Shown piece by piece: positions 1 to 8,341 of a DNA stretch of 34,650 bases. Under the pieces are notes generated by a model. The model did not search any database. It had not been told where the DNA came from and saw nothing but the letters and a program-made list of their open reading frames with translations. Each line of letters starts with the position of its first letter. The stretch's first letter is position 1. The DNA lies in NCBI GenBank assembly GCA_947626965.1, contig CANQUH010000019.1, positions 1-34,650 on the forward strand. The letters run 5' to 3'. Made by a program: the position numbers and the translations under genes. Source of the DNA: an uncultured Lachnospiraceae bacterium (GTDB lineage: Bacteria > Bacillota > Clostridia > Lachnospirales > Lachnospiraceae).

Positions 1-2
1 GG

Positions 3-56
3 TATAGCGCTGTACCAGATTTTCCGGCGGAAAACGCACGGGTGAATATGGAATAA
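3..56 (+). CDS. C-terminal end of an unidentified protein (partial)
   Basis: The third forward frame is open from the window edge to a TAA at 54-56 and encodes 17 residues ending NARVNME. It stops seven bases before a strong intrinsic terminator, which suggests a gene end. Too little is present to name a family. Another frame stops at 43-45, so the choice of frame is not certain. Confidence 0.35.
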   Translation, partial: YSAVPDFPAENARVNME

Positions 57-62
57 GTCAAT

Positions 63-92
63 AAACGGGGGCTCTTACGGGCCCCCGTTTTT
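63..92 (+). terminator. Rho-independent terminator
   Basis: A perfect 10-bp stem (AAACGGGGGC at 63-72 with GCCCCCGTTT at 81-90) with an 8-nt loop runs into a T tract. It closes the transcription unit whose tail lies at 3-56. Confidence 0.85.
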
Positions 93-103
93 ATTCTGCA
101 TTT

Positions 104-183
104 ATGCGCAGGCCCGTGTAAGGAAAACAGCTGCTGACGCAGCATACGGGCCGCACGGCGGCAGGAAAAAAACTGCCTCCTGC
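104..183 (+). repeat. Dispersed ~80-bp repeat, copy A
   Basis: This stretch starts ATGCGCAGGCCCG, contains GCTGCTGACGCAGCA and GGGCCGCACGGCG, and ends in CCTCCTGC. It aligns along its length with 33899-33980 (same strand) and with 2324-2404 (opposite strand). It lies between the terminator at 63-92 and the methyltransferase gene. It has short internal inverted repeats and no plausible reading frame. Confidence 0.75.
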
Positions 184-229
184 TTAATCAGGCAGAAGCA
201 TTTTTGAAATACAAACATCGGAGGTCTAA

Positions 230-1156
230 ATGAAAGTTATGATTTTCGGCTGCGGACAGGCCGGTCGAATGGCCGCGAACTGGCTCGCTCCCAACTGTCA
301 GCTTATCGCCTTTACTGACAACAACCAGAACAAGTGGAATGGCTGGATTGACAGCATTCCCGTGGTTTCACCGGCACAGATCCCGGAACTTGCGCCCGAT
401 CTGATCTGGATCGCCGTCCTGAACCGCGAGGCCGCTTCTTCTATCGAAACTCAGCTTCACGGACTTGGATACACCGGAAAAATCCAGAGTCTTACACCGC
501 TGCGCTCCACCGTCGATCTGAGGCTTGCACATCTGCGCCTGATCGCCCGTGAGATTACAGACCGGAATCTGCCGGGGGCCGTCGCGGAACTCGGCGTGTA
601 CCAGGGGACTTTCGCCGCAGAAATCAACCGGCTGTTCCCGGACAGAAAACTCTACCTGTTTGATACTTTCCAGGGATTTCCTCAGAGAGATCTGGAAATT
701 GAAGCGCAAATCTTGGCATCTGCTGATTCTTCCGGATACACCCAGGCATCATCCACTGCTTCGTTCCGCCCTGGGACTGAGAATGAAAAACCCCGGACGC
801 CTGGATTTCACCGGAATTTCAATGACACGGACATTGATACGGTCCTCTCCCGTCTCCCGCATCCGGAGCAGGCCGTTTTGTGTCCCGGATACTTTCCGGA
901 AACTCTGCCGGAGGATCTTCCGGAACTTGCTTTCGTCAGCCTCGATGCGGATTTATACGAACCGACCCGCCAGGGACTTCTGGCGTTCTGGCCGCGTCTT
1001 GTCTCCGGCGGAATTATTCTGATTCACGATTACAACAGCACCCAGTTTGAAGGAGCAGGACGGGCCGTACGGGAATTCTGCACGGAAAACCATCTGATGA
1101 CCGTTCCTCTTGCAGATCTGCACGGAAGTGCGGTCCTTTTAAAACAGTATGGTTGA
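230..1156 (+). CDS. TylF/MycF-like class I SAM-dependent methyltransferase with N-terminal Rossmann-like domain
   Basis: The 308-residue protein starts at an ATG preceded by CGGAGG at good spacing. Residues 1-95 look like a small nucleotide-binding Rossmann unit (MIFGCGQAGRMAANWL near the N-terminus). From about 110 it resembles macrocin-O-methyltransferase family proteins. The SAM-binding strand and loop are AELGVYQGTFA, followed by LYLFDTFQGFP. The metal-binding and catalytic region holds SLDADLYEPT and IILIHDYNS. Family members methylate sugars or polyketides and are common in polysaccharide loci, but the substrate here cannot be inferred. The gene stands alone between a terminator and the xdhC-like gene and has no evident link to the metal genes. 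Family assignment is fairly secure, function is not. Confidence 0.75.
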   Translation: MKVMIFGCGQAGRMAANWLAPNCQLIAFTDNNQNKWNGWIDSIPVVSPAQIPELAPDLIWIAVLNREAASSIETQLHGLGYTGKIQSLTPLRSTVDLRLAHLRLIAREITDRNLPGAVAELGVYQGTFAAEINRLFPDRKLYLFDTFQGFPQRDLEIEAQILASADSSGYTQASSTASFRPGTENEKPRTPGFHRNFNDTDIDTVLSRLPHPEQAVLCPGYFPETLPEDLPELAFVSLDADLYEPTRQGLLAFWPRLVSGGIILIHDYNSTQFEGAGRAVREFCTENHLMTVPLADLHGSAVLLKQYG

Positions 1157-1294
1157 TTTTTCGCTCCTCTGCTGTGGTTCTGACTTGAGGATGTTGCGGC
1201 CTTTTAAAACAATATAGTTGATTTTTCGCCCTGGATTGATATATTATTATATTAAATTTTTATTATTTTGTTTTATTCATGGAGGTGTCTTGTC

Positions 1295-2326
1295 ATGTCC
1301 GAATTTTTTGAAAAACTTGCAGACTGCAATCCCAATCACCAGAACATCGTCTTCACTGTCATCGCACCGGAACCTGCCGGGGAAAAAGCCCTGATTTCTG
1401 ACCACAAATTAATCTGGGAATCCACAGAAAATGGCTTTTTCTCCCGGAATTTTGAGAAACTGTCCGAAATAACCGACAGCGGCGTCGCTGTCATTGAGGG
1501 GAAACAGGTATTCTGTGAATATCTCGGGCAGGAAAAGCAGCTTGTCGTCTGCGGAGCCGGCCACGTCTCGATCCCGGTCATCCGCATTGGCCGGATGATC
1601 GGCTGTGCGGTGACTGTGCTTGAGGATCGTCCTAAATTTGCCGACGACGCCAGAAGAGCCGGCGCGACTGAAGTTCTCTGTGAACCATTCGCGGAAGGAC
1701 TGAAAAAAATCCCCGGCAACAAGAATACATTCTTTATCATCGTGACCAGAGGACACCGCTATGATCAGACATGCCTGGAACTGATTGCGCAGAAAGAGCA
1801 TGCCTACATCGGCATGATCGGAAGCCGCGCAAGAACCCTCAGAGTCAAGCAGGCCCTTGCCGAAAAAGGTATCGACCGGGCGGTCCTTGATTCTGTGTAC
1901 ACTCCGATCGGTCTGAAGATTGGCGCCGATACTCCGGAGGAAATTGCCGTTTCCATTATGGCGGAAGTCATCCAGGTCAAAAACAAATCGCTGCGCCGGG
2001 GCAGTTATTCCAAAGAAATCATCAACGCCGCTCTCGATGAAACGGCAAAAGACATGAAAAAAGTTCTGGCGACGATCGTCACCAGAAAAGGATCCGCTCC
2101 CAGAGAGGTCGGAACAAAAATGCTGATTTTCCGGGACGGACGCACATTCGGCACGATCGGAGGCGGCTGCCTTGAGGCTGATGTGTTCCGCAAAGCCGTC
2201 TCTCTTCTCTCGGATGACGACCGGAAAACCTGTCTCTACCGCGCGGATATGACCGGCAGGGACGCGGAAGACGAAGGAATGGTCTGCGGAGGAATCATCG
2301 ACGTGCTTCTGGAAATAATCGAGTAG
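1295..2326 (+). CDS. XdhC/CoxI-family molybdoenzyme maturation protein, domain order reversed
   Basis: XdhC proteins bind molybdenum cofactor and help insert the sulfurated form into molybdenum hydroxylases. The start is the ATG with GGAGGT 9 bases upstream rather than an in-frame upstream codon, giving 343 residues. The Rossmann domain comes first (VVCGAGHVSIPV, then FIIVTRGHRYDQ, YIGMIGSRARTL and GADTPEEIAVSI). The XdhC_CoxI domain follows at about 240-343 (TIVTRKGSAPREVGTKML, GTIGGGCLEADV). In the usual XdhC arrangement the CoxI-like domain is N-terminal, so this protein is permuted. No hydroxylase subunit lies in the window, but the selenium genes at 24-34 kb fit a selenium-dependent hydroxylase elsewhere. 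The stop codon falls inside repeat copy B. Confidence 0.85.
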   Translation: MSEFFEKLADCNPNHQNIVFTVIAPEPAGEKALISDHKLIWESTENGFFSRNFEKLSEITDSGVAVIEGKQVFCEYLGQEKQLVVCGAGHVSIPVIRIGRMIGCAVTVLEDRPKFADDARRAGATEVLCEPFAEGLKKIPGNKNTFFIIVTRGHRYDQTCLELIAQKEHAYIGMIGSRARTLRVKQALAEKGIDRAVLDSVYTPIGLKIGADTPEEIAVSIMAEVIQVKNKSLRRGSYSKEIINAALDETAKDMKKVLATIVTRKGSAPREVGTKMLIFRDGRTFGTIGGGCLEADVFRKAVSLLSDDDRKTCLYRADMTGRDAEDEGMVCGGIIDVLLEIIE

Positions 2327-2404
2327 GAGGCGGCTTTCCCTCCTGCTTGCCGCGCGGCCTGTATGCTGCGTCAGCAACTGATTTCCATGTGCGGTCCTGC
2401 GCAT
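2324..2404 (-). repeat. Dispersed ~80-bp repeat, copy B
   Basis: The reverse complement begins ATGCGCAGGACCGCACATGG and matches copies A and C through the block CTGACGCAGCA and the GCCGCGCGGC palindrome to the CCTCCTA end. Its far end overlaps the stop codon of the xdhC-like gene, so the element inserted at, or supplies, the 3' end of that gene. Confidence 0.75.
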
Positions 2405-2415
2405 AATCTAATAGT

Positions 2416-2447
2416 AAAACTGCACCGTGAGGCCACGGTGCAGTTTT
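2416..2447. terminator. Bidirectional intrinsic terminator between convergent genes
   Basis: A perfect 14-bp stem (AAAACTGCACCGTG with CACGGTGCAGTTTT) and a 4-nt loop lie between the XdhC gene ending at 2326 and the convergent FAD gene ending at 2489. The stem carries A/T runs on both sides, so it can act both ways. Its stem sequence resembles the terminator at 12750-12781. Confidence 0.85.
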
Positions 2448-2488
2448 ATCTTTAAACATCTTCCTGTTACCAGAAAACACTCATCCAG

Positions 2489-3448
2489 TCAGCAGTCGTC
2501 AGCCAACAGCTCCGCTACAGCCGCGCCTGTCTGCTCCGCCTCTATGCAGATCCGATCCACAATCGGATGAATATAAGCGCAGTTTCCGCACAGATACAGC
2601 CAGGGAGGGAATTTTTCCTGCCTTTCCCTTTTTCCATCCATTCCAAGAACGGTTCGATCCGGAATCAGTCCTGCCGCGATAACCAGCATATCACATTCGA
2701 TATATTCCTCTTCCCCTGACACAATATTTTCCACCATAACGCCCTGCAGGCGGTTCTCCCCATACAGTTGGATTACTCTGGTCTGCGCTTTAAAAGGAAT
2801 CCGAAATGCCTCCAGACATTGTCTGCGGTTGCGCTCCATCGCCGGACTTTGCGGCTGTATCTCAACAACACATTTTACGGTCTTTCCGGCAAGAACCAGC
2901 TGTCTTGCCATAATCAGTCCAATGTCGCCGCTTCCAAAAATCACGGCTTCTCTTCCGGGATCATAATGCCCGAGATTCATCATCCTTTGAAGCTGTCCCG
3001 CCATAAAGACGCCGGCTGGCCGTGTTCCGCAAATACCAAGACTGCCGACAGCGCGCTCCCTGCACCCTGCCGCAAGGATCAGAAAACGAAAATGGACACA
3101 TTCTGGTCCGCCCCGTCTGGCCAGCCATATCGATTTATCCGGCAGCGCCTCTGTCTGGCTGATTTCCTGAAGCTCTCCGATCCTGACAGCTTCTGTGTTC
3201 AGCCAAATGTCTGTATGCGTTTTTTTCAGCATTGCCTCCAGCCGGTCCGCAAATTCAACGCCAGTCAGATCTTCTCCAAAATAGCCCCGCCCGAAACCCT
3301 GATGCACACACTGGCGGAGTACCCCTCCCAGACAATCGGAGCGCTCCGCTAATACGACATGAATCCTGGGATTTCGCTTCCAGATTGCATATGCTGCCGT
3401 CATCCCGGCGGCTCCTCCTCCTATAATCAAGACATCACATTCCCGCAT
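2489..3448 (-). CDS. FAD-dependent pyridine nucleotide-disulfide-type oxidoreductase
   Basis: The 319-residue protein has two dinucleotide-binding motifs: VLIIGGGAAGMTAAYAI at residues 5-21 for FAD, and AVIFGSGDIGLIMARQL around residue 170 for NAD(P)H. The C-terminal LYLCGNCAYIHPIVDRI matches the second FAD-contact region. The start is the ATG at 3448 with GGAGG upstream; earlier in-frame codons would add about 60 residues of non-family sequence. It is last in the - strand operon after the FAD/BFD protein. In many Clostridia this pair (GlpA-like protein plus this smaller FAD protein) is joined by a DUF1667 protein, which is absent here. Electron donor and acceptor are unknown; linkage to AOR is inference from context. 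Confidence 0.8.
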   Translation of the reverse strand: MRECDVLIIGGGAAGMTAAYAIWKRNPRIHVVLAERSDCLGGVLRQCVHQGFGRGYFGEDLTGVEFADRLEAMLKKTHTDIWLNTEAVRIGELQEISQTEALPDKSIWLARRGGPECVHFRFLILAAGCRERAVGSLGICGTRPAGVFMAGQLQRMMNLGHYDPGREAVIFGSGDIGLIMARQLVLAGKTVKCVVEIQPQSPAMERNRRQCLEAFRIPFKAQTRVIQLYGENRLQGVMVENIVSGEEEYIECDMLVIAAGLIPDRTVLGMDGKRERQEKFPPWLYLCGNCAYIHPIVDRICIEAEQTGAAVAELLADDC

Positions 3449-3491
3449 GATATCATCCTCCATGCAAACTGCAGCAATTTTTCCCGCTCCT

Positions 3492-3511
3492 AAAACTCGC
3501 AGGCGAGTTTT
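3492..3511 (-). other. Intercistronic hairpin
   Basis: A perfect 9-bp stem (AAAACTCGC / GCGAGTTTT) with a 2-base centre sits in the 121-bp gap between the two FAD genes. It lacks a proper T tract, so it may be an RNA-processing or stability element or a weak terminator. Confidence 0.45.
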
Positions 3512-3569
3512 GAACTTCTGCTCATTCAATATCCGCCTGCGAAATCCTGGCGCAGGATCCGGATCTGTC

Positions 3570-5090
3570 TCAACAGACATTATACAGGTAAGAACCAGGC
3601 CCGTCTTTTTGAATTTGCTCCGGAGGCACCCCAAGTTCCGCAGATAGAAGTTCCGTCACCTGCTGTCTGCACCATCCGCCCTGGCAGCGCCCCATCCCGG
3701 CGCCGCAGCGGCGCTTCACACCGTCGACCGTGACTGCCCCGCGGCGTATGGCATCCCGGATTTCACCTTCAGTCACCATACGACAGCGGCAGACAATCTT
3801 CCCATACGCCGGATTTTGTTCCACGTATTTTTGATACTCTCCGGCAGACATCTCACGTATCCGCACCGGTGCCGGACGTTCGGGACAAAATACCGTCCCG
3901 GACTTCTTCCCGGCAGGAATATCCAAGGCCTCAAGCAGCTTTCCGGCCGCATACTGTGCGAGCTTTGCGCTACAGGTAATCCCCGGTGTCTTGATTCCGA
4001 TCAGACTGATCATGGACGGACAGTCCTTTTCCTGTTCGATCACAAAACTGTGGATCCCTTTCTCCTTTTTCCGCCAGCCGCCTGCCCCATCAGGCTCAAC
4101 CTCATATGGATTGGGTCTGATGGAACCGAAATTTCTGATCACGGATTCCAGAGGAAGTCCCGGGACCACCGTCCGGCACATGGCACGCAGGAAATCAAGC
4201 CCCTCTCTGGACGTCTCAAAGCCTGTTCTGCTTCCGTCTTTCTGCCCGGAAGGACCGGCGAGAAGATTCCCGTCAACTGTCGGTACAAGCGTCAGACCCT
4301 TACCTCCATCCTCCGGTTCATAAAATACAATGTGGTTCAGAAATCCTCCCCAGCACTCATCAAACACAAAATAGTCTGCCTGTTGCGGAAAAATACGTAC
4401 TTTCGGCGGAAATACCAGTTCATAAATCTGATCCGCATACAGACCGGCGCAGTTTAAAATACCCCGGACGCGGATTTGCCGCGTATTGCTCTCGGATAAT
4501 ACCTCCCGCGTTTTCCTTTTTGATAACAGTTCAACCAGAAATCCTTCTTCCAGCCGCCTGATTGCCGTGACCTGTGTCAGCAGCAGCACCTCGCAGCCGT
4601 TCGCCTTCGCGTTCTCAAACGCGGCTATCCCAAGCTCCCACGGATTTACCGTAGCGGTGGTCGGAGCGTAAAGCCCCTTTTTCACGGCCGGATTCAGATT
4701 CGGCTCCAGCTCCAGCACCTGCTCCCGCCCGAGCAGCCTGAGTCCCGGCACGCCGCTCGTCTGACCCTGCCTCAGCTTTCTCTCAAGCGTTTCTGTACCT
4801 TTGTCACCAAAACTCACCATCAAAGAACCGCAGCGTTTCAGACGCACGCCAAGCTGACGGCACAGTTCTCCAAACTCCGCATTTCCCTGTACGCACATCT
4901 GCTGCTTGAGCGTCCCTGGCCGGTTATCATAGCCGGCATAAACAACTGCCGTGTTCGCTTTCGAAATACCGGTGCACACATCCTCTCTTTTCTCCACAAG
5001 CGCTACGCGGATCCTGAAGCGCGCCAGCTCCCTGGCGGCCATACACCCGAGTATCCCTCCTCCGATCACGCAGACGTCGTAGTCAAACAT
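3570..5090 (-). CDS. GlpA/LhgO-like FAD-dependent oxidoreductase with C-terminal BFD-like [2Fe-2S] domain
   Basis: The 506-residue protein begins MFDYDVCVIGGGILGCMAAR, a DAO-type FAD fold, followed by the VALVEKREDVCTGISKANTA region typical of anaerobic glycerol-3-phosphate or 2-hydroxyglutarate dehydrogenase-like flavoproteins. Near residue 430 comes a BFD-like [2Fe-2S] module with cysteines in IVCRCRM and later GAGMGRCQGGWC. The chosen ATG at 5090 lies one base after the stop of the MoeA-PBP gene and uses GAGG in that gene's end. An upstream in-frame codon would overlap that gene. The family oxidises hydroxy acids or polyols, and the iron-sulfur domain could deliver electrons to a partner. 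Its place in the AOR/molybdopterin operon suggests a redox role beside AOR, which is inference. Confidence 0.8.
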   Translation of the reverse strand: MFDYDVCVIGGGILGCMAARELARFRIRVALVEKREDVCTGISKANTAVVYAGYDNRPGTLKQQMCVQGNAEFGELCRQLGVRLKRCGSLMVSFGDKGTETLERKLRQGQTSGVPGLRLLGREQVLELEPNLNPAVKKGLYAPTTATVNPWELGIAAFENAKANGCEVLLLTQVTAIRRLEEGFLVELLSKRKTREVLSESNTRQIRVRGILNCAGLYADQIYELVFPPKVRIFPQQADYFVFDECWGGFLNHIVFYEPEDGGKGLTLVPTVDGNLLAGPSGQKDGSRTGFETSREGLDFLRAMCRTVVPGLPLESVIRNFGSIRPNPYEVEPDGAGGWRKKEKGIHSFVIEQEKDCPSMISLIGIKTPGITCSAKLAQYAAGKLLEALDIPAGKKSGTVFCPERPAPVRIREMSAGEYQKYVEQNPAYGKIVCRCRMVTEGEIRDAIRRGAVTVDGVKRRCGAGMGRCQGGWCRQQVTELLSAELGVPPEQIQKDGPGSYLYNVC

Positions 5091-5091
5091 C

Positions 5092-6999
5092 TCAGAACCT
5101 CTGCCGCACCTGTCCCGGATTTCCGACATCATAGCCGCCAAGATTCTCCAGCCTCCTTCTGAATTCTTCGCTCTTAAGTGTTTCCAGCAGTTCCTGCACC
5201 ATCGGACTGTCCCACGCGTGATCCGGAATCAGCAGATCATACTGCTCCATACAAATCGGGATAAAATCCAGGTCGTACAGCTGAGCCGCCGAATAGATTC
5301 CCATTCCCGCGTCAGCCGATCCCGATGCGATCTGCGCCGCCACAGAAGTGTGCGTAAATTCCTCTCTGTCATAACCGTAAATCTTCCGCGGATTGACGCT
5401 CTCTTTTTTGCAGAGATAATCGATCAGAATCCGTGTACCCGAACCTTTCTGCCGGTTGACATAACGCAGTCCTGGTTTTGTCAGATCCGCAATTCCCCTA
5501 ATCTGCAGAGGATTGCCTTTTGTTACCATCAGCCCCTGCGTTCTCCCGACACACTCCACCAGACGTACGCCGCCTTTCGGGAAATATTTTTCTATGAATG
5601 CCGTATTGTAAGATCCGTCCTTTTCATTCAGCAGGTGAACACCTGCAGCATGGTTTTCCCCACGCCGCACCGCCATAATACCTCCCATTGAACCGACGTG
5701 CGACGAACTCATAAAAATACCCGGATCTTTCCGATGAATCATATCCGCCACCTCGTCGAGCAGCGGATCGTGGCTTCCGATCACCACCAGCGTATTCTGA
5801 AGCTCTTCTTTCGGGCGCAGAAGCCGGATCTGCACATGAGAACCAGCCTCATATCCCTCCACTTCCTGCGGAATTTCCAGCATCCCGTCCGCTTTCATGA
5901 AAGAACTCACCACCCCGGCTCCTCTGCTTAAAGGAGAAGCCACAAGCTGCTCTCCCACATAGCCAAGGCGTACCCGTACAAATTCCCTGTATTTCAGTCC
6001 GGAGACAACCGATCTTGACAGAACTGCTTCCTTATATATAGCTGGCCGGGCAGGAATCCTGTTCCACTGGTCAATCAGCGGTTTCAAAAACTGTTCGATT
6101 ACAATGATGCCGGATACCGGATATCCCGGCACTCCAAGCACCGGCTTTGCTCCCTTATATCCCAGGATTGCCGGTTTACCCGGCTTCATCGCGATTCCGT
6201 GGTACAATACCTCCCCCAGTTCCTGGATGACCTGGCAGCTGTAATCTTCACGTCCTGCGGATGAACCTGCGTTCAGGATTACCATATCACACTCCTCGAG
6301 CGCCTTTTGCACCATTGTCCTGATCTCATCAAACCGGTCTTTTACGATCGGATAAATCTTCGGTTCCGCCCCCCATTCTTTAATCATCGCAGAAAAAATC
6401 GAGCCGTTGAACTCCAGAATATCCCCTGGTTTCGGATCTGTCGTCGGCGGCACAATCTCATCCCCGGTCGGTATGATACCGACCAACGGCTTTGCGATCA
6501 CTTCGACCTCAAGTACCCCTCCCGCGATCATCGAACCGATCGCAGCCGGAGTGATTGTCCGATAAGAAGACAGAATCATTTCACCGGCACAGATATCTTC
6601 TCCGATCTGACGTATATGCTGCCAGGGAGAGACAGCAGCGTACAGGCAGACTCCCTTTTCCTCCTTCACGACATCTTCAATCATAACTACGGCGTCACAC
6701 CCCTCCGGCAGGGGATCTCCTGTGTCCACAGCCACATACTGTTCCCGCTTCAGATGTACAGGCGTCGTCTCTGTCGCCCCGAACGTGTCGCTGGCCTTGA
6801 CGGCAATCCCATCCATCGCGCTCGCATGATAGTGCGGCGCACAGATATGTGCGTAAACCGCATTTGCGGTAATCCTTGCGCAGCTTTCGGTCACAGGGAT
6901 TGTTTCTGTCCTGTAATGCATCCCGTTCGCCTCAAGGATCTGGCAGTACTCTTCTTTCGCCTGCTCCATGTCTACATTTGTCAAATATTGAAATGCCAT
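5092..6999 (-). CDS. MoeA-like molybdopterin molybdotransferase fused to a C-terminal PBP-like domain
   Basis: MoeA inserts molybdate or tungstate into adenylylated molybdopterin. Residues 1-400 of 635 are MoeA-like: SAMDGIAVKA, DTGDPLPEGCDAVVMIED, GIIPTGDEIV, MKPGKPAILG and GVPGYPVSG. The usual GGxSxG loop is changed to NAGSSAGRED. Residues from about 405 form a periplasmic-binding-protein-like domain (starting TLVVIGSHDPLLDEVADM, with LRYVNRQKGSGTRILIDYL and GSADAGMGI), the kind seen in ModE-like cytoplasmic sensors. The start at 6999 is set by GGAGG seven bases upstream. It follows MoeA by 96 bp and runs directly into the FAD gene. The same PBP domain is present in the HTH regulator at 8342-9283. 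The ligand is probably an oxyanion or cofactor, but this is not shown by sequence. Confidence 0.88.
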   Translation of the reverse strand: MAFQYLTNVDMEQAKEEYCQILEANGMHYRTETIPVTESCARITANAVYAHICAPHYHASAMDGIAVKASDTFGATETTPVHLKREQYVAVDTGDPLPEGCDAVVMIEDVVKEEKGVCLYAAVSPWQHIRQIGEDICAGEMILSSYRTITPAAIGSMIAGGVLEVEVIAKPLVGIIPTGDEIVPPTTDPKPGDILEFNGSIFSAMIKEWGAEPKIYPIVKDRFDEIRTMVQKALEECDMVILNAGSSAGREDYSCQVIQELGEVLYHGIAMKPGKPAILGYKGAKPVLGVPGYPVSGIIVIEQFLKPLIDQWNRIPARPAIYKEAVLSRSVVSGLKYREFVRVRLGYVGEQLVASPLSRGAGVVSSFMKADGMLEIPQEVEGYEAGSHVQIRLLRPKEELQNTLVVIGSHDPLLDEVADMIHRKDPGIFMSSSHVGSMGGIMAVRRGENHAAGVHLLNEKDGSYNTAFIEKYFPKGGVRLVECVGRTQGLMVTKGNPLQIRGIADLTKPGLRYVNRQKGSGTRILIDYLCKKESVNPRKIYGYDREEFTHTSVAAQIASGSADAGMGIYSAAQLYDLDFIPICMEQYDLLIPDHAWDSPMVQELLETLKSEEFRRRLENLGGYDVGNPGQVRQRF

Positions 7000-7095
7000 A
7001 TTTAAACCTCCATAACTAAACTTCCACACCCATATCGCAGACAGTATTTTGCCGGTCTCCGCCACAGCCCTGTTTTCTGCTTCTGCCGTACTTTC

Positions 7096-8310
7096 TTATC
7101 CATACAGTTCCACACTGATCTCTGTCCCGGCCGAAAGCCCCTCACAGTCGCGCTCAATGCAGAAATAACCTGCTGCCCCGGCCAGGGATGTGATCAGTCC
7201 GGATTTACTTCGGACTGGCTTTGCATAGATTTTATTTTTTTCTTTTCTGAGAAACACACCCATATACTGGGCACGTCCATGATTGGCTCCCACATTCTCC
7301 TCAAGAATGGCCGTTACCGGCCAGGTATGCCGCTTCGTTCCGGCAAGACGGTCAAGCAGAGGCACAGCAAACAGTTTTGTCACAAAAAACGCCGCTACCG
7401 GATGTCCTGGAAGGCCAACCACCGGTTTGCCTTCAACCTTGCCAAGAATCGTCGGTTTGCCCGGTTTCATCGCAATTCCGTGCAGCAGATTCTCACCCTG
7501 CTGCTGTATTACCCGGCAGGTGGCATCCTTCGCCCCCACAGAGCTTCCGCCCGAAATCAGAACCATATCACACTCCTGGAGAGCTTCCTGAAGTGTCTCT
7601 GCGAGCATATCCTCCTGATCTCTCACAATTCCATATTCTTTGACTCTCGCTCCTGCCTGCATCATTTCCGCCCGCAAAAGCATACTGTTGACGTCACGAA
7701 TCTGCCCGGGGCCCGGCGTATCCTCGATGGGAACCAGCTCATCTCCGGTAGAAATAATACCTGCAAGCGGCTGGACCATCACAGGAACCTGCGCCACCCC
7801 CATGGCGGCAAGCGCCCCAATATCCTGTACCATCAGCCGCGTTCCGGCGCAAAAAATGGTCTGTCCCGGCTTCACATCATCTCCCCGATAGACCATATTC
7901 GCGCCTGGCGCCACCGGTTTCACGATACCGATCGTCCCGTCTCCGTAGTCCTCCGTATACTCAATCATAACCATGGCGTCCGCTCCATCCGGCACTTCCC
8001 CTCCGGTCGGAACAGCCGCACACATGTCCTCCCCGACAAGTCCGGTCGCGCCTTTTCCCATGCTTACCTGTCCGCAGAGGGTCAGAACCGCCGGAATACT
8101 GTCCGAACAGCCAAATGTATCCCGCGCCCGCACCGCGTAGCCGTCCACAGTCGAACGGTTGAAATCCGGCACAAACTCTCCCGCGCAGATATCCTCCGCC
8201 AGAACACGGCCGACAGCATCCGAAAGCGGCGTCAGTTCCTTTCCGGAAATCATTTGAAACTCCCGGTCAATCAGCTCCCACACCTCCTGCGGGGTCTTCA
8301 CTTTCAGCAT
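7096..8310 (-). CDS. moeA: MoeA, molybdopterin molybdotransferase
   Basis: The 404-residue length is typical of MoeA. All signature loops are present: DFNRSTVDGYAVRARD, VPTGGEVPDGADAMVMIEY, GIISTGDELVP, ISGGSSVGAKDAT, MKPGKPTILGK and GLPGHPVAAF. It is the most canonical of the three MoeA copies in the window and the likeliest working metal-insertion enzyme for the AOR tungstopterin. The start is the ATG at 8310 with GAGGAAAG upstream, 31 bp after the HTH-PBP regulator, so the two are probably co-transcribed from the promoter at 9313-9342. Specificity for W versus Mo cannot be told from sequence. Confidence 0.92.
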   Translation of the reverse strand: MLKVKTPQEVWELIDREFQMISGKELTPLSDAVGRVLAEDICAGEFVPDFNRSTVDGYAVRARDTFGCSDSIPAVLTLCGQVSMGKGATGLVGEDMCAAVPTGGEVPDGADAMVMIEYTEDYGDGTIGIVKPVAPGANMVYRGDDVKPGQTIFCAGTRLMVQDIGALAAMGVAQVPVMVQPLAGIISTGDELVPIEDTPGPGQIRDVNSMLLRAEMMQAGARVKEYGIVRDQEDMLAETLQEALQECDMVLISGGSSVGAKDATCRVIQQQGENLLHGIAMKPGKPTILGKVEGKPVVGLPGHPVAAFFVTKLFAVPLLDRLAGTKRHTWPVTAILEENVGANHGRAQYMGVFLRKEKNKIYAKPVRSKSGLITSLAGAAGYFCIERDCEGLSAGTEISVELYG

Positions 8311-8341
8311 TTTCTTTCCTCCTCGAAATCTTTTCACCTCT

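Noticed and set aside
3510-3572. Sec readthrough at the end of the FAD/BFD protein (TGT TGA)
   Set aside because: Only about 16 more codons follow, with no family match and no convincing SECIS.
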